Source of the DNA: Ciona savignyi
Taxonomy: Eukaryota; Chordata; Ascidiacea; Phlebobranchia; Cionidae
DNA length: 64,000 nucleotides
Direction: 5' to 3'
NCBI GenBank assembly: GCA_000149265.1
Contig: CH003301.1
Coordinates: 1,534,796 to 1,598,795 of the forward strand
Part shown: positions 1 through 15,000 of the stretch, one piece after another
Position numbering within the stretch: the first letter of the stretch is position 1
Layout: every line of letters begins with the position of its first letter
The notes under the pieces: generated by a model
The model's input: the letters and a program-made list of their open reading frames with translations, nothing else
Databases searched by the model: none
Told to the model about the DNA's origin: nothing
Position numbers and translations under genes: made by a program

Positions 1-3000
1 ATTCACATATCACAACACCAGCATATAATGTTATGTGTCTCATTGGTAAAAAGTAAGTATATACTACTATACTAGATATAGTCATAGTGCAACATTACTT
101 TATAAAAGATCCCATATCACTTATAAACTTTTTTATGGTAAGATCTCCCTTGGCCTTAAGTTTATTAAAATGATTAAACCATGTCTACTTTCAAGTTCAT
201 TAGGTTGGTAACAGTGCCTTGTTTACCTATAGTCTGAATTTAAGTTACGGACCCAACTAGGATTGTAAAAATTATTTAAAACTGGTTAGGTTCTTACCAT
301 CTGGATTAAAGCCTAAGGTCATTATAAAATAGTAAATCATCATAAAATACATTGTCTGTACAAATTTGAGCTCTCTGCTTGGGTATTTTTGTGGTAAAGC
401 ATTCAGCCTGCATTACTCTTGTGAAATAAATGATAAAATTACATATTAGCACTTTGAACTGGGCAATTATGGGTCTAATTAAATAAAAAAAATTTAAATA
501 AATTTTGTTAACAGGAGCATAGATCTGTTTATCACTCATTTTTTGGTTACATCTATCATACAACAATAAATGTGTAAATTTAATTTAAAAACAATTTTTA
601 TCTTTCTCAAATTGATAGCCTCTGAAAACCTCTTGAGTCATCATAACAATACACACTTTTAATATTTTGGCCAGATACACTGGACACATGACAAAACAAT
701 CCTCAAGTAAACCATTAGGCCAAAACAATCTATCACAAACCTAAGAATGTCTAAATAATAAGCCCTGTTTTCTTGCAAGGTAGGCCTAAAGAACATTTGT
801 ATTTTTTCACTTCCAGAAGCTTAGGTTTTTTCTATCATTCGTTTTTGACAATCATATGCCATGTACATTAGAATGTTAAGGAGCACCACACACACTATGT
901 GATAATGATAGAACAGACCAAAACCGAGTCGAATATCCTGTGTGATACTGATTCTATTTGACTATTCATTTCCTATCGAATATTGGTTATATTTTAATAT
1001 GGCAGTTCAATCGAGGAAGCTCCGGCATGTATATAAGTTGATAAAACGACCTATTTGTGATACTTATTATTAAGGAAATCTTGGTTATAGAATTAGAACG
1101 TTTCTAATTCCAAAATATGTCAAGATGTTTTATCCATTATTGTGATTGAACAAGTGAAGAATTTATATCTTTTTTCATGATTCGTGTGAATATCATTGGC
1201 ATAAGTAGTATAGAAAAGAAAGTCATAAGTTGTTACTTTTTAGTTTAGTCGATAAAAACATGAAGCAGCACCTTTAATAAAAAATTGAAAAACCATAAAA
1301 AGACGGCAAATCAGTGTTTAAAACATATCTATAATTCGATTAATTTTTTTATTTGTGGTACGTTAAGACATGGCCGTAAAAGGTATAAAAATTATTACAC
1401 TAAGCCTCGAAGAAAAGTGTACAGTAAAGCAACCCGTGCAATTTAAGAATTGCAGAAATGTGGCAACCTTCTCTTTTTTAGGAAAATTAAAATATCACCA
1501 AGTCCTGAACACAGTGGTCAGGATAAAAAAAGGTCTTACACCGTTAAAAAAATGTTTTTTTATCAGTTGAATATTATTAACATGTGTTGTTTCTGAGCAC
1601 TGTAAAACTGTTTGATATATTATTTCACATACTTGTCCCAAGCCATAACTCAGCCGTCTGGTCGAGCGAACAAGTGTTATAATGAAACTCTACCCTTCCC
1701 CAGATACCCGGAAAGTATAGATGATTTTTATAAAAGTGGGATGGAGGGAACGTGGGATTCCGATTTATCAGGGAAACGAATGAAGCTTCCTGTGCCTGAG
1801 ACTTGGGAGACCCAGTTGTCATTACGAGGGAACCTCGCAAGTGTCTGGGAGGATCTGCTTGGTGGGTTGCCCAAAGTGTTTTATTATTTTAAAAAAATGA
1901 TTTTTTTAAATTGTGGTTGAATATTTTTACACTTTCAATACCAGTTCCTTGTTTGTTACTAAATATAATCATTTATTTAATTGCTGTAATATTTTATTAT
2001 GTTTTCCTTTTTTATTTAAACATAGCAATGTCTAAAGTATATAAGAAACTGTAACCATGTAACTCCAAATTTGTATTTTTAATTAACAGTTTTTCCTAAC
2101 CGATCACCAGTTCTTATTCAAATAGAATCCCTTTTTTTTAATGCAGCTTTCATAATTATCTTACAAATTCTTGCAGACCACAAAGCGGTCCCATACATGG
2201 CAATGTTACGCAACATACGGAATATGATCAAAGCTGGGATAAGTGTCAAGCATCATAATATCGTGCTGAGGTTCCTTTCTAACGAGGTGGGTGGTGATTT
2301 TTATAATCATAAGTTTCTTATAACCACTAACAACCCTGATCCATGGTGACATGTTTTGGAATAAAAGAACAACGTTACGGTATCCACTTAATACTGGTGT
2401 GCAACTGAGGATAAGCACAGTTAAAGTGTCCAGTGTTATTAATGTATATTGTAAACACATCACTATTTATTTTATTGCTTTGTACACTGAAAAGGGTGGT
2501 TAGGATAAGAGATTTATTTTCCCTGTATGTACCATAGGGACCATAGGGGAGTGTTGTCAAAAAAAAAAAATTTGCCTGAAAAGGGATTATCATCAGAATA
2601 CCTTGTGCCCACAGTCCAGTTGCCATCGTTTATATCTACAAAACTTAATTAAGCACTTTATATTATATCAACTTGACTGTATGTGTTGATTATATATTTA
2701 GTAGTTTAGTTGTTAAGTAAAAGCAAAGCTTTTTAAAGGGACAATGTATTTACAATGTCTTAATTGTTCAACTATTACCAGAAATTTGTGGGAAAAAGTC
2801 GACAATTTCCTTTCCAATATTTCTCTGCCTTTCAAGTTCTGGCTGACATGGAAAAAGATATTCCTCTACAAAGTTTGTTAATTTATCAGATTTAAGTCTT
2901 CAAATTTTGTTATAATTGTATTCCATGATATTTGTTTTTTTTTGGTAACTTATTTCATGCTTGTTATATAACTGAACCTAACAAATTAAACTATTTTATC

Positions 3001-6000
3001 TAATTCAGAACCCCAAAAAAAGATTTTAATAAATCAATAGAGCACATGTATTTATAGAGCAATATAAAACTGAGGGGCTGAAGGGGTTCCTGAAAGGCGA
3101 GTTGCTAAATGTTTATACGAAGACCAAGCGTAAATTCAATGATGACAAGGGGGATTCCCCTGTTTGGAAACAGATTGGTGTCATACGGCGTCAATTACAG
3201 CGCAAATTTGAGAAGTGGGTATCTTTGAAACATAAACATCAGACAAGTCTATTAACTTCATGTTTAACGTTAACACATGGATCATATGTTAAATTTGTAT
3301 CATTAACTACCTGAAATGTAATGTTTCGCCATCTTTTAGTTTTTTAAACTACTTAAGATAAAGATAAATGAAACCTTCTAACATCAGAAACAAATAATAT
3401 ACACACTTTGTTTAATATAAGTTTGGTCAAAGTATGGTGTTTTGGTATCTAGAAATATGAACTGATTTAATATTATTTGTTTGCTGTTTCGCGCAGTCTA
3501 CAAAGTTTGTTTGATCGAAACCAGCTGCTTGCTTAGTTCGTTATGTCCTTTTTTCATGGTACATAGCGGGTATCAGAATTACATAGTCTAAGTTATATTT
3601 TCACGGTTACTTTTTTTTAGTTAAATTCAGTTAAATATTTAATTTAAATAGTGATTAAATGACTTAAAATCAATTAACCAGTTACCAGTTACCAGACTCA
3701 CAACACATAACACCTGCTACAATGTATGTATCAACTTATTGGGTTGCTTTTTCTTCCTAACCCATGTTAATTAAGTCGTTATATGCAGACCATTGAAATA
3801 TGATGAGGAGATATTGAAGCGATATCGTAAGGCGCTGAACGAGGCCATCGAGTGTGCAACGAGGTTAAATGTCACCCCTATAAATGGCCACACGGTGGTG
3901 CTGTGTGAAGTTTCATCCAGAATGGAACATCCCTGTGTCAGCGCAAGTTCTCTGGGTTTGTTATCTGTTATCAGGTTTTGTGTTTTTTTTGCCAATTATA
4001 TGTAATGATATAAGATAATTATAATAAAATAGCAAAAATCACTACTGTTTATCTTATACCTTAAGCACGATAAAGATGTACCTCTTAATAGTGTTAGCAA
4101 AATGGATTATAACCGTTGGAATTTTATAATGTTTTAGACTTCTCATACTCACGGTTGGAATACCTGAACTATTTTTGATCTGATCAATCTATCAATTTTC
4201 GTTTAAATGGTTAAATACAAAACTTCTTGTTATCAATATTGATTTAACTTTTAACCTTAACCGCAGGTACGAAACGAAACTTGCGCGAAATTGGAATCTT
4301 ACTCGGTCTAATGCTGGCCCGATCATGCGAATCTTCTTCCTTTTATATTTTCACCGCCCCAAACAAATATCATCAAGTGGTGATGGAAAAAGGAGGTAAG
4401 AAATGAGTTTTAGTAAACAATGTTTAAACTATAATTCAGCAAACAAAATAAAGAATATTTACATAAACAATGAAACAAAACGAAACAACATTAGGAACTT
4501 CCTGGTATGGTTTAAAAAACATCAGATATGCTGTAATATCCTTATTTTGAAGTTAAATTATATTATATACCCATCATTGCTTCACCAAGGTATCCTGAGC
4601 AACTTAGCAAGCATCCTCAAATTATGCGAGTGTATGTCTGATGATGATGGGAACAGTGGCTGCTACCTCCCGATCGAACTTCTTAATGATTCGCTCATAG
4701 ATGTCCATCACCATGACAACCTGGTACTCTTGTCTTCCGGATTAACTGATCCAGACCAAGATCATCTTGCACTCTTCCTTAAAAGGTATAGCACTGTTGT
4801 TGAACAATTTTTATGATAGTATTTAGTCCCATCAGCATGTCCATGTCGTTCGTTCAGTTTAAATTGTAGAATCAATAAAATATAGATTTAAATGGAGAAT
4901 TTTAACTAAAACATTTAACTGAAAACACATATCTGTATGACATATCAAACAATGTAGCAATAAATCCGGATGGCAATAAAGTTTCTTAATGATATCAATA
5001 ATATATCATAAGATATCTTACCTTGTTTTCCAGGTACCGTGAGCAAGTCAACAAACAGTTGACATTTTATGAAGTGGATTTAACTGGAAGGCGAGTCGGA
5101 ATGACTGGGCATGGGGTTGGGGAGAGAAATATTAAGGTTGGTTTGACTCATTTTACTCAGATAGATATTAACAATAATATTTGTTTGCAGTTCGGTCAGA
5201 TACCCTGCCTGTACACTTTGCTTGTTTTTATCTAAAAATAACTGTTTTTAAGAACCTATTTAAAATACATAAAAATTAAACGCAGCGTATCATTTATAAT
5301 TATCAGATTACTTTATGGCCACTGTCAGGCTGTCAGAACGAAGGCAATAATGTTTCCTTAATCTTTGAACAATGTATTTTAATTTTTTTACCAGATTTAA
5401 CCAATTAATAAGTTTTATGTACACCTTTCCCAAAATGTGTTAGTATTTAAGGTACTTTAATGGTTATTTTTTTTCTATTACAAAATATGTGTTAAGTTGT
5501 TTCCCTTATTCATGGTGTAATAATTTACTGTTTTTGTTGTCAAGGTTTTGTAATGCACTGTTTTATCTTACTATAGGTCAGACAAATTTAGTTGGTGCGT
5601 TGCCTTTCAGTCGAAGGATTGCTGTTTCAAAACTGACTGCTATATAGTCAGTTTTGGCCTTTGCAAGGCACCGAATGGACTTTGCCGAAATCCAGTAGAT
5701 TAATTGGTTCTACTTTAGAAATTGAAGCAATGTCCTTTTACACAATTTTTTTTCCCGTTACACGATGGTAGGCGTAAGGTAAACACACCTTGCATTTTTT
5801 CATTGATGTGGATAAACATGAATATCATATCCCATCCTACTAACTAATATTTACCCAAATTATTTTATCTAATAGATTTCTGGCTACAGCAACCAGCTTT
5901 TGCGATACATTGCTGAAGGTGGAGGCGCAGCTCAACTTTGCTACGTGGAGAATATCGACAAAGTAAAAAATCTCCGACCACTTGAGCACCTGGTGGCAAA

Positions 6001-9000
6001 GCAACCGACAATATTGTTTGAACCGGCTGAAGTTGACATCAAGCCACCTAAAGTCGTGAGGGTTTTCATATCATCTACGTTCAGAGGTGCAGTTTTGAGT
6101 TGTTTCTAATGTCAGTGTATCATTTTGTATCACCAAAACATTAAAATACACAGCTCAACAAAATAATTTTTGTCAAAGAATTTAAATCAACATTACTTGA
6201 TGAATTTTGCAAGTGAGACAGTTTACAGTTTAATGATGAATTGCATACTACAAGTATTTAATGGCCAGTAGTGTTTTAAACACTAACCTATGAGATAAGG
6301 TGCATTGAATAGGCTATCATGAATACAACGTTTAATGATAATTATCTAATCCAGATTTTAAAAATATTGTTAAAATATATTTTTAAGTAATACAAATTAT
6401 TGTTATCTTTTTGTATTCTGAAATGACCCTTATTCTTCTAAAAAAACAACATTGCTAACTTTCACAACGGCAGACATGCACAGTGAGCGTGATCTTCTTG
6501 TACAAACCGTGTTTCCTGAGCTACGTCGACGTGCGGCCAAGCATAACATCCAATTGTACGAGAGTGACCTTCGGTGGGGAGCCAACTGCACAAGACAGGA
6601 TCAAATTCTAGAACTTTGTTTGAATGAAATCGATCGTAGCCAGTTGTTTGTCGGTATGTTAGCTGGATATTCCTAGGCATGGACCTTATTAATCCTAATT
6701 TTTCAGTTAAATTGTTCAATCTACCCTGAAGTTAAAGTTAGCAAAGAACTGTTAACATATATTCACAAGAGAAAATATACCTGTATTTAAAGTTGTTTTC
6801 AATGAGCTATAACAAATATTTTATCAAATGGTTTAAATATATTTATAGCTTTTATGAATATTTATTTAATAGTTAGAGAACCACATTATTTTAATCATAG
6901 CATAATTTTTAAAATCTAAAGTAAATTTGATGAGTATTATTATGAATACAACAACTACATATCGCTAATGTGTTCATTTAAAAAATAATTTGCAGGAATC
7001 CTTGGAGAGCGATATGGTCATGTGATGAGGAAATCGGATCTGCTATTGGCGGATATTGATTGGGTGAACAAACTCCCAACCACAAGATCAATCACTGAGT
7101 ATGAGATGCTCGCTGTAAGTACCAGTTTGTAAAGTTTTGAAAATCTACATTATTATGCATGGTATGATATTTATCTACCGGATGTATTTAATGGGCATTT
7201 TTTTCAATTATTAAAAAACTGCATTAGTTGTTTCCATTATGCCATTTCTAGCTTTGTTGAACAGTGGGTGTTTAAATATAACTAAGGAAAGTTCCATGTG
7301 ATGCAACTTTTCTGATAAAAGTATTTTAAACAGGTTCAAGTTTTAATGAAAAGTTAAGGTAGTTCAGTAATGTCATTCTTTTGTAATAATTTGTCTGTCT
7401 TTTTAAAATGAATGTGTGTAGTCGGAAAATTGATGTTTTTCGCTCCAGGGTGCACTTAACGATACGAAAGCAAAATCAGGAAAGTCTTTCTTCTACCTTC
7501 GTGACCCGACTTCGCTAAAGAAAAAAATTCCCAAAGATTTTAAACAAGATTTTTATGAACAAAGCGACAAGAACAAGGAAAAGTTAAAGGTAAAACCATG
7601 GAACAAATGAAGAAAAACTTGCAATAACCTGTATATGATTTTAATTTCAACTTTTTTGTGTTGAAATATTAAAAAAAAACTATTGTTTCTTTTTTTGTAT
7701 ACCATGACTTTTATTAGAATCTGAAGCAAAGGATCCAGACTTCTGGCCTTACAGTGGAAAACTACACATGCACAGTTGGAAAAGTTCGAAATGGTAAACT
7801 GGAATTAACTGGATTGTCCCAGTTTGCTGAAAAAGTTTTTGGGGATTTATGGAAAGCAATTGTTGAATTGTATCCTTCAGATGATGATGCAGTTTCTATA
7901 GTAGACCAGGTGAGAACAAGTGAAAATGTCTTGTTGTATCGTTTCTGAGCAAAGGAAATTCTATGTAGCATTGTATTTAGGGTAAAATAACTAAAAACTT
8001 GACAAATTATCTAATGCTTAAGAGATTGGACCAAATTGCCATAAGGTTGCGTAGTGTAATACACAAGATTGTAACAAAATTCCTGGATTATTTATACAAA
8101 AATCTTCTTAAGGTGAAAATCAGTCATGAGCAGTGCCAGGAAAGATTGGTGTCTTCGTTTGTTGGTCGTGAATCCCTTTTTAAATCACTGCTTGCTCATA
8201 TGGGGTCAAATGAGAAGCAAATACCAGGGAGAATAATATCGATGGTGGGCACAACTGGTGTTGGTAAATCTACCATGTTGGCTGCTATGGTTCAACGCAT
8301 GCAAACTACTAAGTACAAATAAACAGTTTTACTTATACGAAGCAATCTTTTGTACTTCTATGCCATAGGCCCAGTTAATTGTTGCACTAATAAAACTTAG
8401 TTTTACCTACTGTTTAAGCCACATCGTCAAAAAATGAGTTTGATATATTATATTATTATGTGTAATTAGTACAAATGCTAAACTGTGTCTACGACTTTCC
8501 ACCACATTCTTTGCTGCTATACAAGATATAGACATGTTCATCTAAATTCACTAGTTTAAACCTGTATTTTTTAAGTGTTTAATTATTTATAAAAATAAGA
8601 TAAAATAGGCGGACAAAGTCGGATTTTTTGCCAAAAAAACATCTCTTTAAGGTTGTTACAAATATTTTGTACTGTATTATAAAGTGTTTTATTTTCAGTA
8701 ACTGTGTGCTGTATTACTACATTGGTAATAATTGTCAACACTCGAGAGACGTTAAGTTCATGTTGCATTACTTCACTTGGCAACTGCAGGTTTATTTAAA
8801 CGAAACTGGTAAGTCTAATTTTTGTTCATCATCCTACAGTAAAACCGTATATTGAATAGGGATTTAGTTCTGTTGATCACAATAAATTACCTTACGAAAA
8901 AAGTATCTTCAAAACATTAGGGGTTTGTTTAAAGAACCTATGTACTTATTGTTAGCATGAAAGAGTTTTTAATGTAAAATAATTAAATGGACAGTTGTAT

Positions 9001-12000
9001 TCATTGGGTTTCCACGACACAACATCGAAAGGATTGCGGCTATGAATGTCTCTTATTCCCAAATATGATAGTTCAGGTTTTTTTTATCCTGTTAAACCCA
9101 ACAACAGCACAAACATCTAAGTTACATATTACATTATAGTGGCAACGATGAAAAATGAACTATTATTAAGCCTTATCATGTCATGTTATAAAAGAATTTG
9201 TACAATATATTGTAACAACATGGCCGATAAACCTTAACAAAGTTACAAAAATGTACAATGAATAAGTTAATAAATGTAAGGACATATTTCCCTAAAAAGA
9301 AATATGCAGTAAGCTGTATATTAGATGCAAGAACTGTAAACTAAACTGTCTTTAAAATATTCACTTGACACTTTACTTAATGCTACAATAGTTTGTTCGA
9401 ATTTAATTTTTTCCTCAATTTTCCATCAGATGAAAAACCGACGGAACTTAACACTGTTGAGGACACAATTAAGATGTTCTGGTTTTATGTTGAAAAAGTC
9501 ACTAAAGAAGCACGCTCAAAGATTTACATGTTTATCGATAACTTGGATGGATTGAGCAACGACCACTTAGCCAGGAATTTACAGGTTTGTATGAAATAAG
9601 ATTTTCGTGTTTATCTCTGGAGGTTGGATAACAACATTAATTATTACAAAGGCAGCCATTTGTTTGTTTTATTAAAAAATAATTTTAGCTTAAATTTCAC
9701 CAACTATTTAGAAACTACACAAAGTTCACATTTAAAATGTTACAGTAATGAATTTTTTTCTGTCAGATATTTCTCGAACCTGTCATTCCTCTGGGACAAA
9801 GTCGTAACTATCATGATAATGTTTATAATTTTTTTGTTCTAGTGGATTTTGAAGCCTATCCCAAGAAACCTGGTAATTTGCACTACATGTGGAATAAACG
9901 GGGACATACACAGGGTCTTACAAAGCAGAGAGAGTGTGATTTTTGAGAATATTTCCACTTTAAATATCAGGTAATCTCAATTTTAGGTGTAGTTAAAGTT
10001 TATGAAATTGTGTTGTTTTGTACTTTTATACAAAGCTAAATTTGTGTTTCCTCAAGCCTAATTTAACACCCATTAACGAAAAGTAATGATCATTTTCATT
10101 GAGACCCAGTTCACCAGTGAAACCAATTAATTCCCAATCATAACTATCAATATTTAATAATTCAAAAAATCCAAATATTTCTATTTTATTTTATTTTTTT
10201 CAGGGACAAATCCAGTGTTGTCAGATCAGTTTTGTCTCATCATGGAAAGTCTCTTGACCAGTCCAATTTTAACAACCAGCTCCAAAAGTTGGTGTCGAAA
10301 CGTGAAGCAAACAATCCATTGTACCTGCACGTTGCATGCCAATATATCAGGTATTGTTGCATGTTGTGTGTATTTTATATTGTTCCCAACAATTTAGAAA
10401 TTCCTTTAGTTAGACCGTCAATTAGTAATCAGAAATGGTCTGCTAACTATCAAATTGTATAATGTCGGAAAGGTGTCATGCATACAGAAAGTGATTTTAT
10501 TAATGGTTATTACCATTTTATGAATTTTTGGTAGCGAATATGTAAGAGAATTTTTAGTCAGTTGAAAAAGTCATTTCACAGAGTATGTGGTGGTTTCTGG
10601 TACACTCATTGTATGCTATCGACTGTAACAGCTGCAGTAACCCTGAATATAAGCAACCATAAATAGTAGTTTATGGTCATTCCCAATGCTGTCAAACCAT
10701 TCTTCAATCAGATGGTGCTATTCTACAGTTTAATCACTATATATTTAAAATAGTTGGTGAAAATACAAAATACAAAACATTTCTAAACACATAAACAGCA
10801 ATGCTGCACACAAAAGAATTGATATTAATCCGTCATCCAGGTTGTTTTCCATCTATGAATCACTCGCAGATGATTTGGAATCTCTTCCACACAAATTATG
10901 CATGTTGCTCGACATGTGGCTGGCTAAAGTGGAAACCAGCATAAAGTCAGGCTTCCCTGTGTTACTGGGATTGATATATTCAAGCGAAGATGGAATACCT
11001 GCAGAGCACTTGTATGAAGCTGTGGCGCTTTATCGCGACTTCAGGTTAGAATCAAGTTTTGTTCTTTTCCAGTTTATACTGGAAATTTTTATATTTTTTA
11101 CAATAAATAATGCCAATGAAGTGTATAGTTGAATACAGCAAACGATTTGTTTGTGTGTAACAAGTTCTAGAATGGATAATATACCCAGCAGTAACTGGTT
11201 TAGTTTATTTTGTTCAGTATTGTTAAAGGGAAAGCGATGTTATGTTAAGTTGGTGGTTCAACATATTGGGACATATGACTGACCGGTTTAATTTTCAAAT
11301 TTGTCAGTTATATCTTGTTCTTCATCTGACCTGTTGGCATGAGGTATTTGTCGATAAAAGTAACATGCAAATTTACCCAACATGTTATATGATAAGCTTT
11401 TCAAGTAGGATATGCGTTACATATTCACCAATCAAAATTTTTTGTTCATCACTAATTGTAGTTCACTAGTATTTAACAAAAAATTGCATATTTAATTGAT
11501 TTCGTCTTCCTAAAAATGTTCAATATACAAATATTTTTTTTTGTAATAATCCGATGTTTTTAGCGTCCAAGGTGTCATCGCAAGAAAGCGCAAACTAAAA
11601 AGATCAACATTTTGCCGAGTTTTAAACAACCTCAGTGTATTTTTCACCCAATCAAATGATGGAACCAACACAATTTCGTTTGCAAGTCATATTTTCGCAG
11701 ACGCTGTTAAAACCAGGTATGCTTGTGTTCTTATAGTGGCCACTACCCAAATTAGTTCAATAGATATGAAAAAGCTATAGAATTTTTCATTTAGTGACCA
11801 CAATACTAACAACAAACATAATTTAACAACAGTGATCCCAGTCAATATGGTTTTATTGGGATTGGATTCCATTGACATTTAAAATATTCTACCAGATTTA
11901 TGTTTTCTACTTATACTATATTTCAAAACAAAGCTGTTTGTTTTTGCTGCACAGATATTTCACCAGCGATAATGGAAAACAAACCCTTACCCTCTGCCAC

Positions 12001-15000
12001 AAATTAATGGCGAAAATTAGCGCAAATCAACTGCAATCAACTGTAGAAATTACACAGAGTGCACTTTCTAATGCATTGACTTCATTACCATACCACCTTG
12101 CTATGGCTGGTAAGATCAATCCTTTGTTCCAAATATTTCCATTTCTAGTAAGGATACAAGTAATCGCTTTCTTGTTTTTTTTCAGGTAATTAATACGGTA
12201 CTCATGTTTTTGTGGGGTTCCAAAAAAGAAGGTTGTAATTTACATTATCTTTTATTGTAATAATAAAGGCATTATCTAATTTACCTTCTTCTCACAATAT
12301 GATACATTTACATGGTATGGTACATTTACATCAAATGTACCACACAAATGTTGTATGATAACCAGTAGCAGCCTGCTCCAGCCATCACAGCTTGTTCCTC
12401 TGTACCATTATTATGCGCTCTTTATTTACAACCTTAAAAATATATTCTATTAGCAAAGAAAATTAAATTGTTCATAAATCGCTTGAAAGAAAATGACCCC
12501 TTTTCCCAGGAGATTCTGAAGCACTGGTTACTTTGCTGAGTGACATCAATTACTTGAAAGCAAAATGCCAGGCCGGCTTGACTTCGCAACTTCTGCGCGA
12601 CTTCAATTTGCTGCACCAACTTAAAGTGGATGACAGGTAGAATTGTAGGAATGTAGGTAAATATAAAAAAGACAAGAAATGTACTTTCTTCAGGAATAGT
12701 GTTTAATTGGCTTTACTCTTACTTTAAGTTTTCATGCGAAATTCTTGGAAGTAACTACAAATAATATCTTGTGTGTTGTTTCCTAACAAATAAACAGTTC
12801 GAATTAAGAAATGCAAAATGCTTTGTGCACCAGGAAAACACCAAAATGTTATCCAGTTCACGACCCCTTCAGAAGTATGTTTGTTAACTTACTAACCTAT
12901 CACCACAGCATGTGCCAAATGTTGCAAAACATCATCTCCACATCATATCATGTCATTAAATCCAATCCTGGATCCTTGGATCAAATGGTGGTGAATACAC
13001 TACCAGGGTCCAATGTTTCTGCAAGTGTACTGGAGAATTATCAAGGTACGCTCTGCATGTGTTTTTAGGCTGAAATATATTGGTTCTAATTTACGATATG
13101 GAGTTGTAGCATTTTTGTTTGATCGACTGGATCTTTTCTGCTGGATCTTATTGATCAGTAAAATAACATGACATGTCTTTTGTCAGACGCATAGATAGCC
13201 AAATTGGAACAAAAACACTTTAGGTGTCTAATGCAAACTGAGCAAAATACAGTACATAGCTTTTGGGATTCAGTTCAAAACCGTTTTGCCACTTCTGTCT
13301 GTTACTTCTTTCATAATAAAATGTTTTCATTTTTTTTCAGAATTTCAGAATTATTATTTCAGAATCCCGTTTCCTGAATGCTGATTCAACTTATGTTTTG
13401 GAATGTATGACAACGAAAACCAACAAAAACCGATGTCTCAAAACTTTCAATGATTTTTCGGACAACCATCCCACCTGTGTCGCAATATCCCCCAAGTATG
13501 CTGCGTTATACTGTTGGCTGCACAATGTAGTCGTAAGCATTTCCAACACCATTTCCAGAGATACTCATCCAAAGGTGTCTAGTTGAGCTAGTTTTCAATC
13601 ACATAATTAAGGGATTGTAAGCCACCTGCCACATTCCTTTTAGCTCTTCACCCAAAANNNNNNNNNNNNNNNNNNNNNNNNNNNNNNNNNNNNNNNNNNN
13701 NNNNNNNNNNNNNNNNNNNNNNNNNNNNNNNNNNNNNNNNNNNNNNNNNNNNNNNNNAATTGTTTCAAATATGACTAGGACTGTTACCATGTGGATTGTC
13801 CATATTTAACTGATCCGGACTGGTTTCCCCAATAATGAAACCATTACGGAGTCAGGGATTGGGGTTATTATAATATACCGAAAGATTTTTCTTGGAAAAT
13901 CTGTCTGTCAGAAAATAAGCCAAGAAACTAGAGTTGTAAACACAGCAATATCGTTTCTTAGTGGTTGGCTGGTGGCGTGTGGTCTGAGTGGTGGTGATAC
14001 GTGCGTGTTCGAAGTGACAAGCGGATCTAAATCCCAACACCTCCCACATACAAGCCTCGTTACTCATCTTCTATTCCTCAATAATCACCTCCTCACATCC
14101 GGACACAAAGATGGAGGGATACTGATCTGGGATGTGCAAGGTGGAACCTTATTGTGCTTTAATTGTTGATTAAGAAATGTTTAAGAGTTTTCAAAAACGA
14201 TTTTAATGAAAGTAGAAGATTATTTAGGTAACAGATTTTTCCCGTTACTAGGTCTTTGTTCAATTTGGGCTCATTTGGACTCTTTATAATAAAATTGTGG
14301 CTATTTTTCAGATAATGTTAACTTATGTCGAATTTTAGGCCTTTTTTTGCTACAATTGGAATAAGACCTTTCATAAACGACCCGCTTCGTTCATTTTCAG
14401 GAGGATTCAACGTTGTTCAACTCCGAACCCACCGTCAACAAATAAAATCACTCGACTGCAACATCTCATTCTCAACATTGGTCAGCGTGGCACAAGATCG
14501 ACACCTCGCCGTGTGGCAGCTCGCTTCGAACATAAAGAATACAACAAAACCAGTGAAACCGGAGGTTGTGAAACGCATCCCCACGGATGACTTTGTGCCG
14601 AACTGTGTGGCGTTGCATCCCAGTATAAGGAAAGCAGCTGTGGGGCTGTGGGACGGGAGCATTCGGATCTGGGAACTCACTTCGTACAAGAGAGTGGCTG
14701 TGTTGCGGGGTTCACCTGCTTCGGTATGTTATAAATCAAACTTCTCCACATTTTTTATTAATAATACAATTATTATCTGACTACTTTACCTGCAATTTAA
14801 ATTGCCATGAAGTGTATTTTACATTGTATGAATAAAAGTTGATTTCTTTAAAGATACTGTCTAAACCCAATGGGACTTAATGTAAATTATTTTTAATAAA
14901 TCCCAGTCCCATACACCATTTTACTTTAACCAATATGTCCAGGTAACATCTGTAAAATACTCCCCGTGTGGAATCTACATCATGTCAACCACACTGCACA

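Noticed and set aside
306-566. 86-codon minus-strand frame in the first TEP1 intron
   Set aside because: Lies in the intron between exons 1-52 and 1704-1861; low-complexity hydrophobic AT-rich translation, no splice partners.
1370-1570. 66-codon plus-strand frame starting ATG at 1370
   Set aside because: Inside a TEP1 intron; the exon at 1-52 joins in phase to 1704, so this cannot be the gene start.
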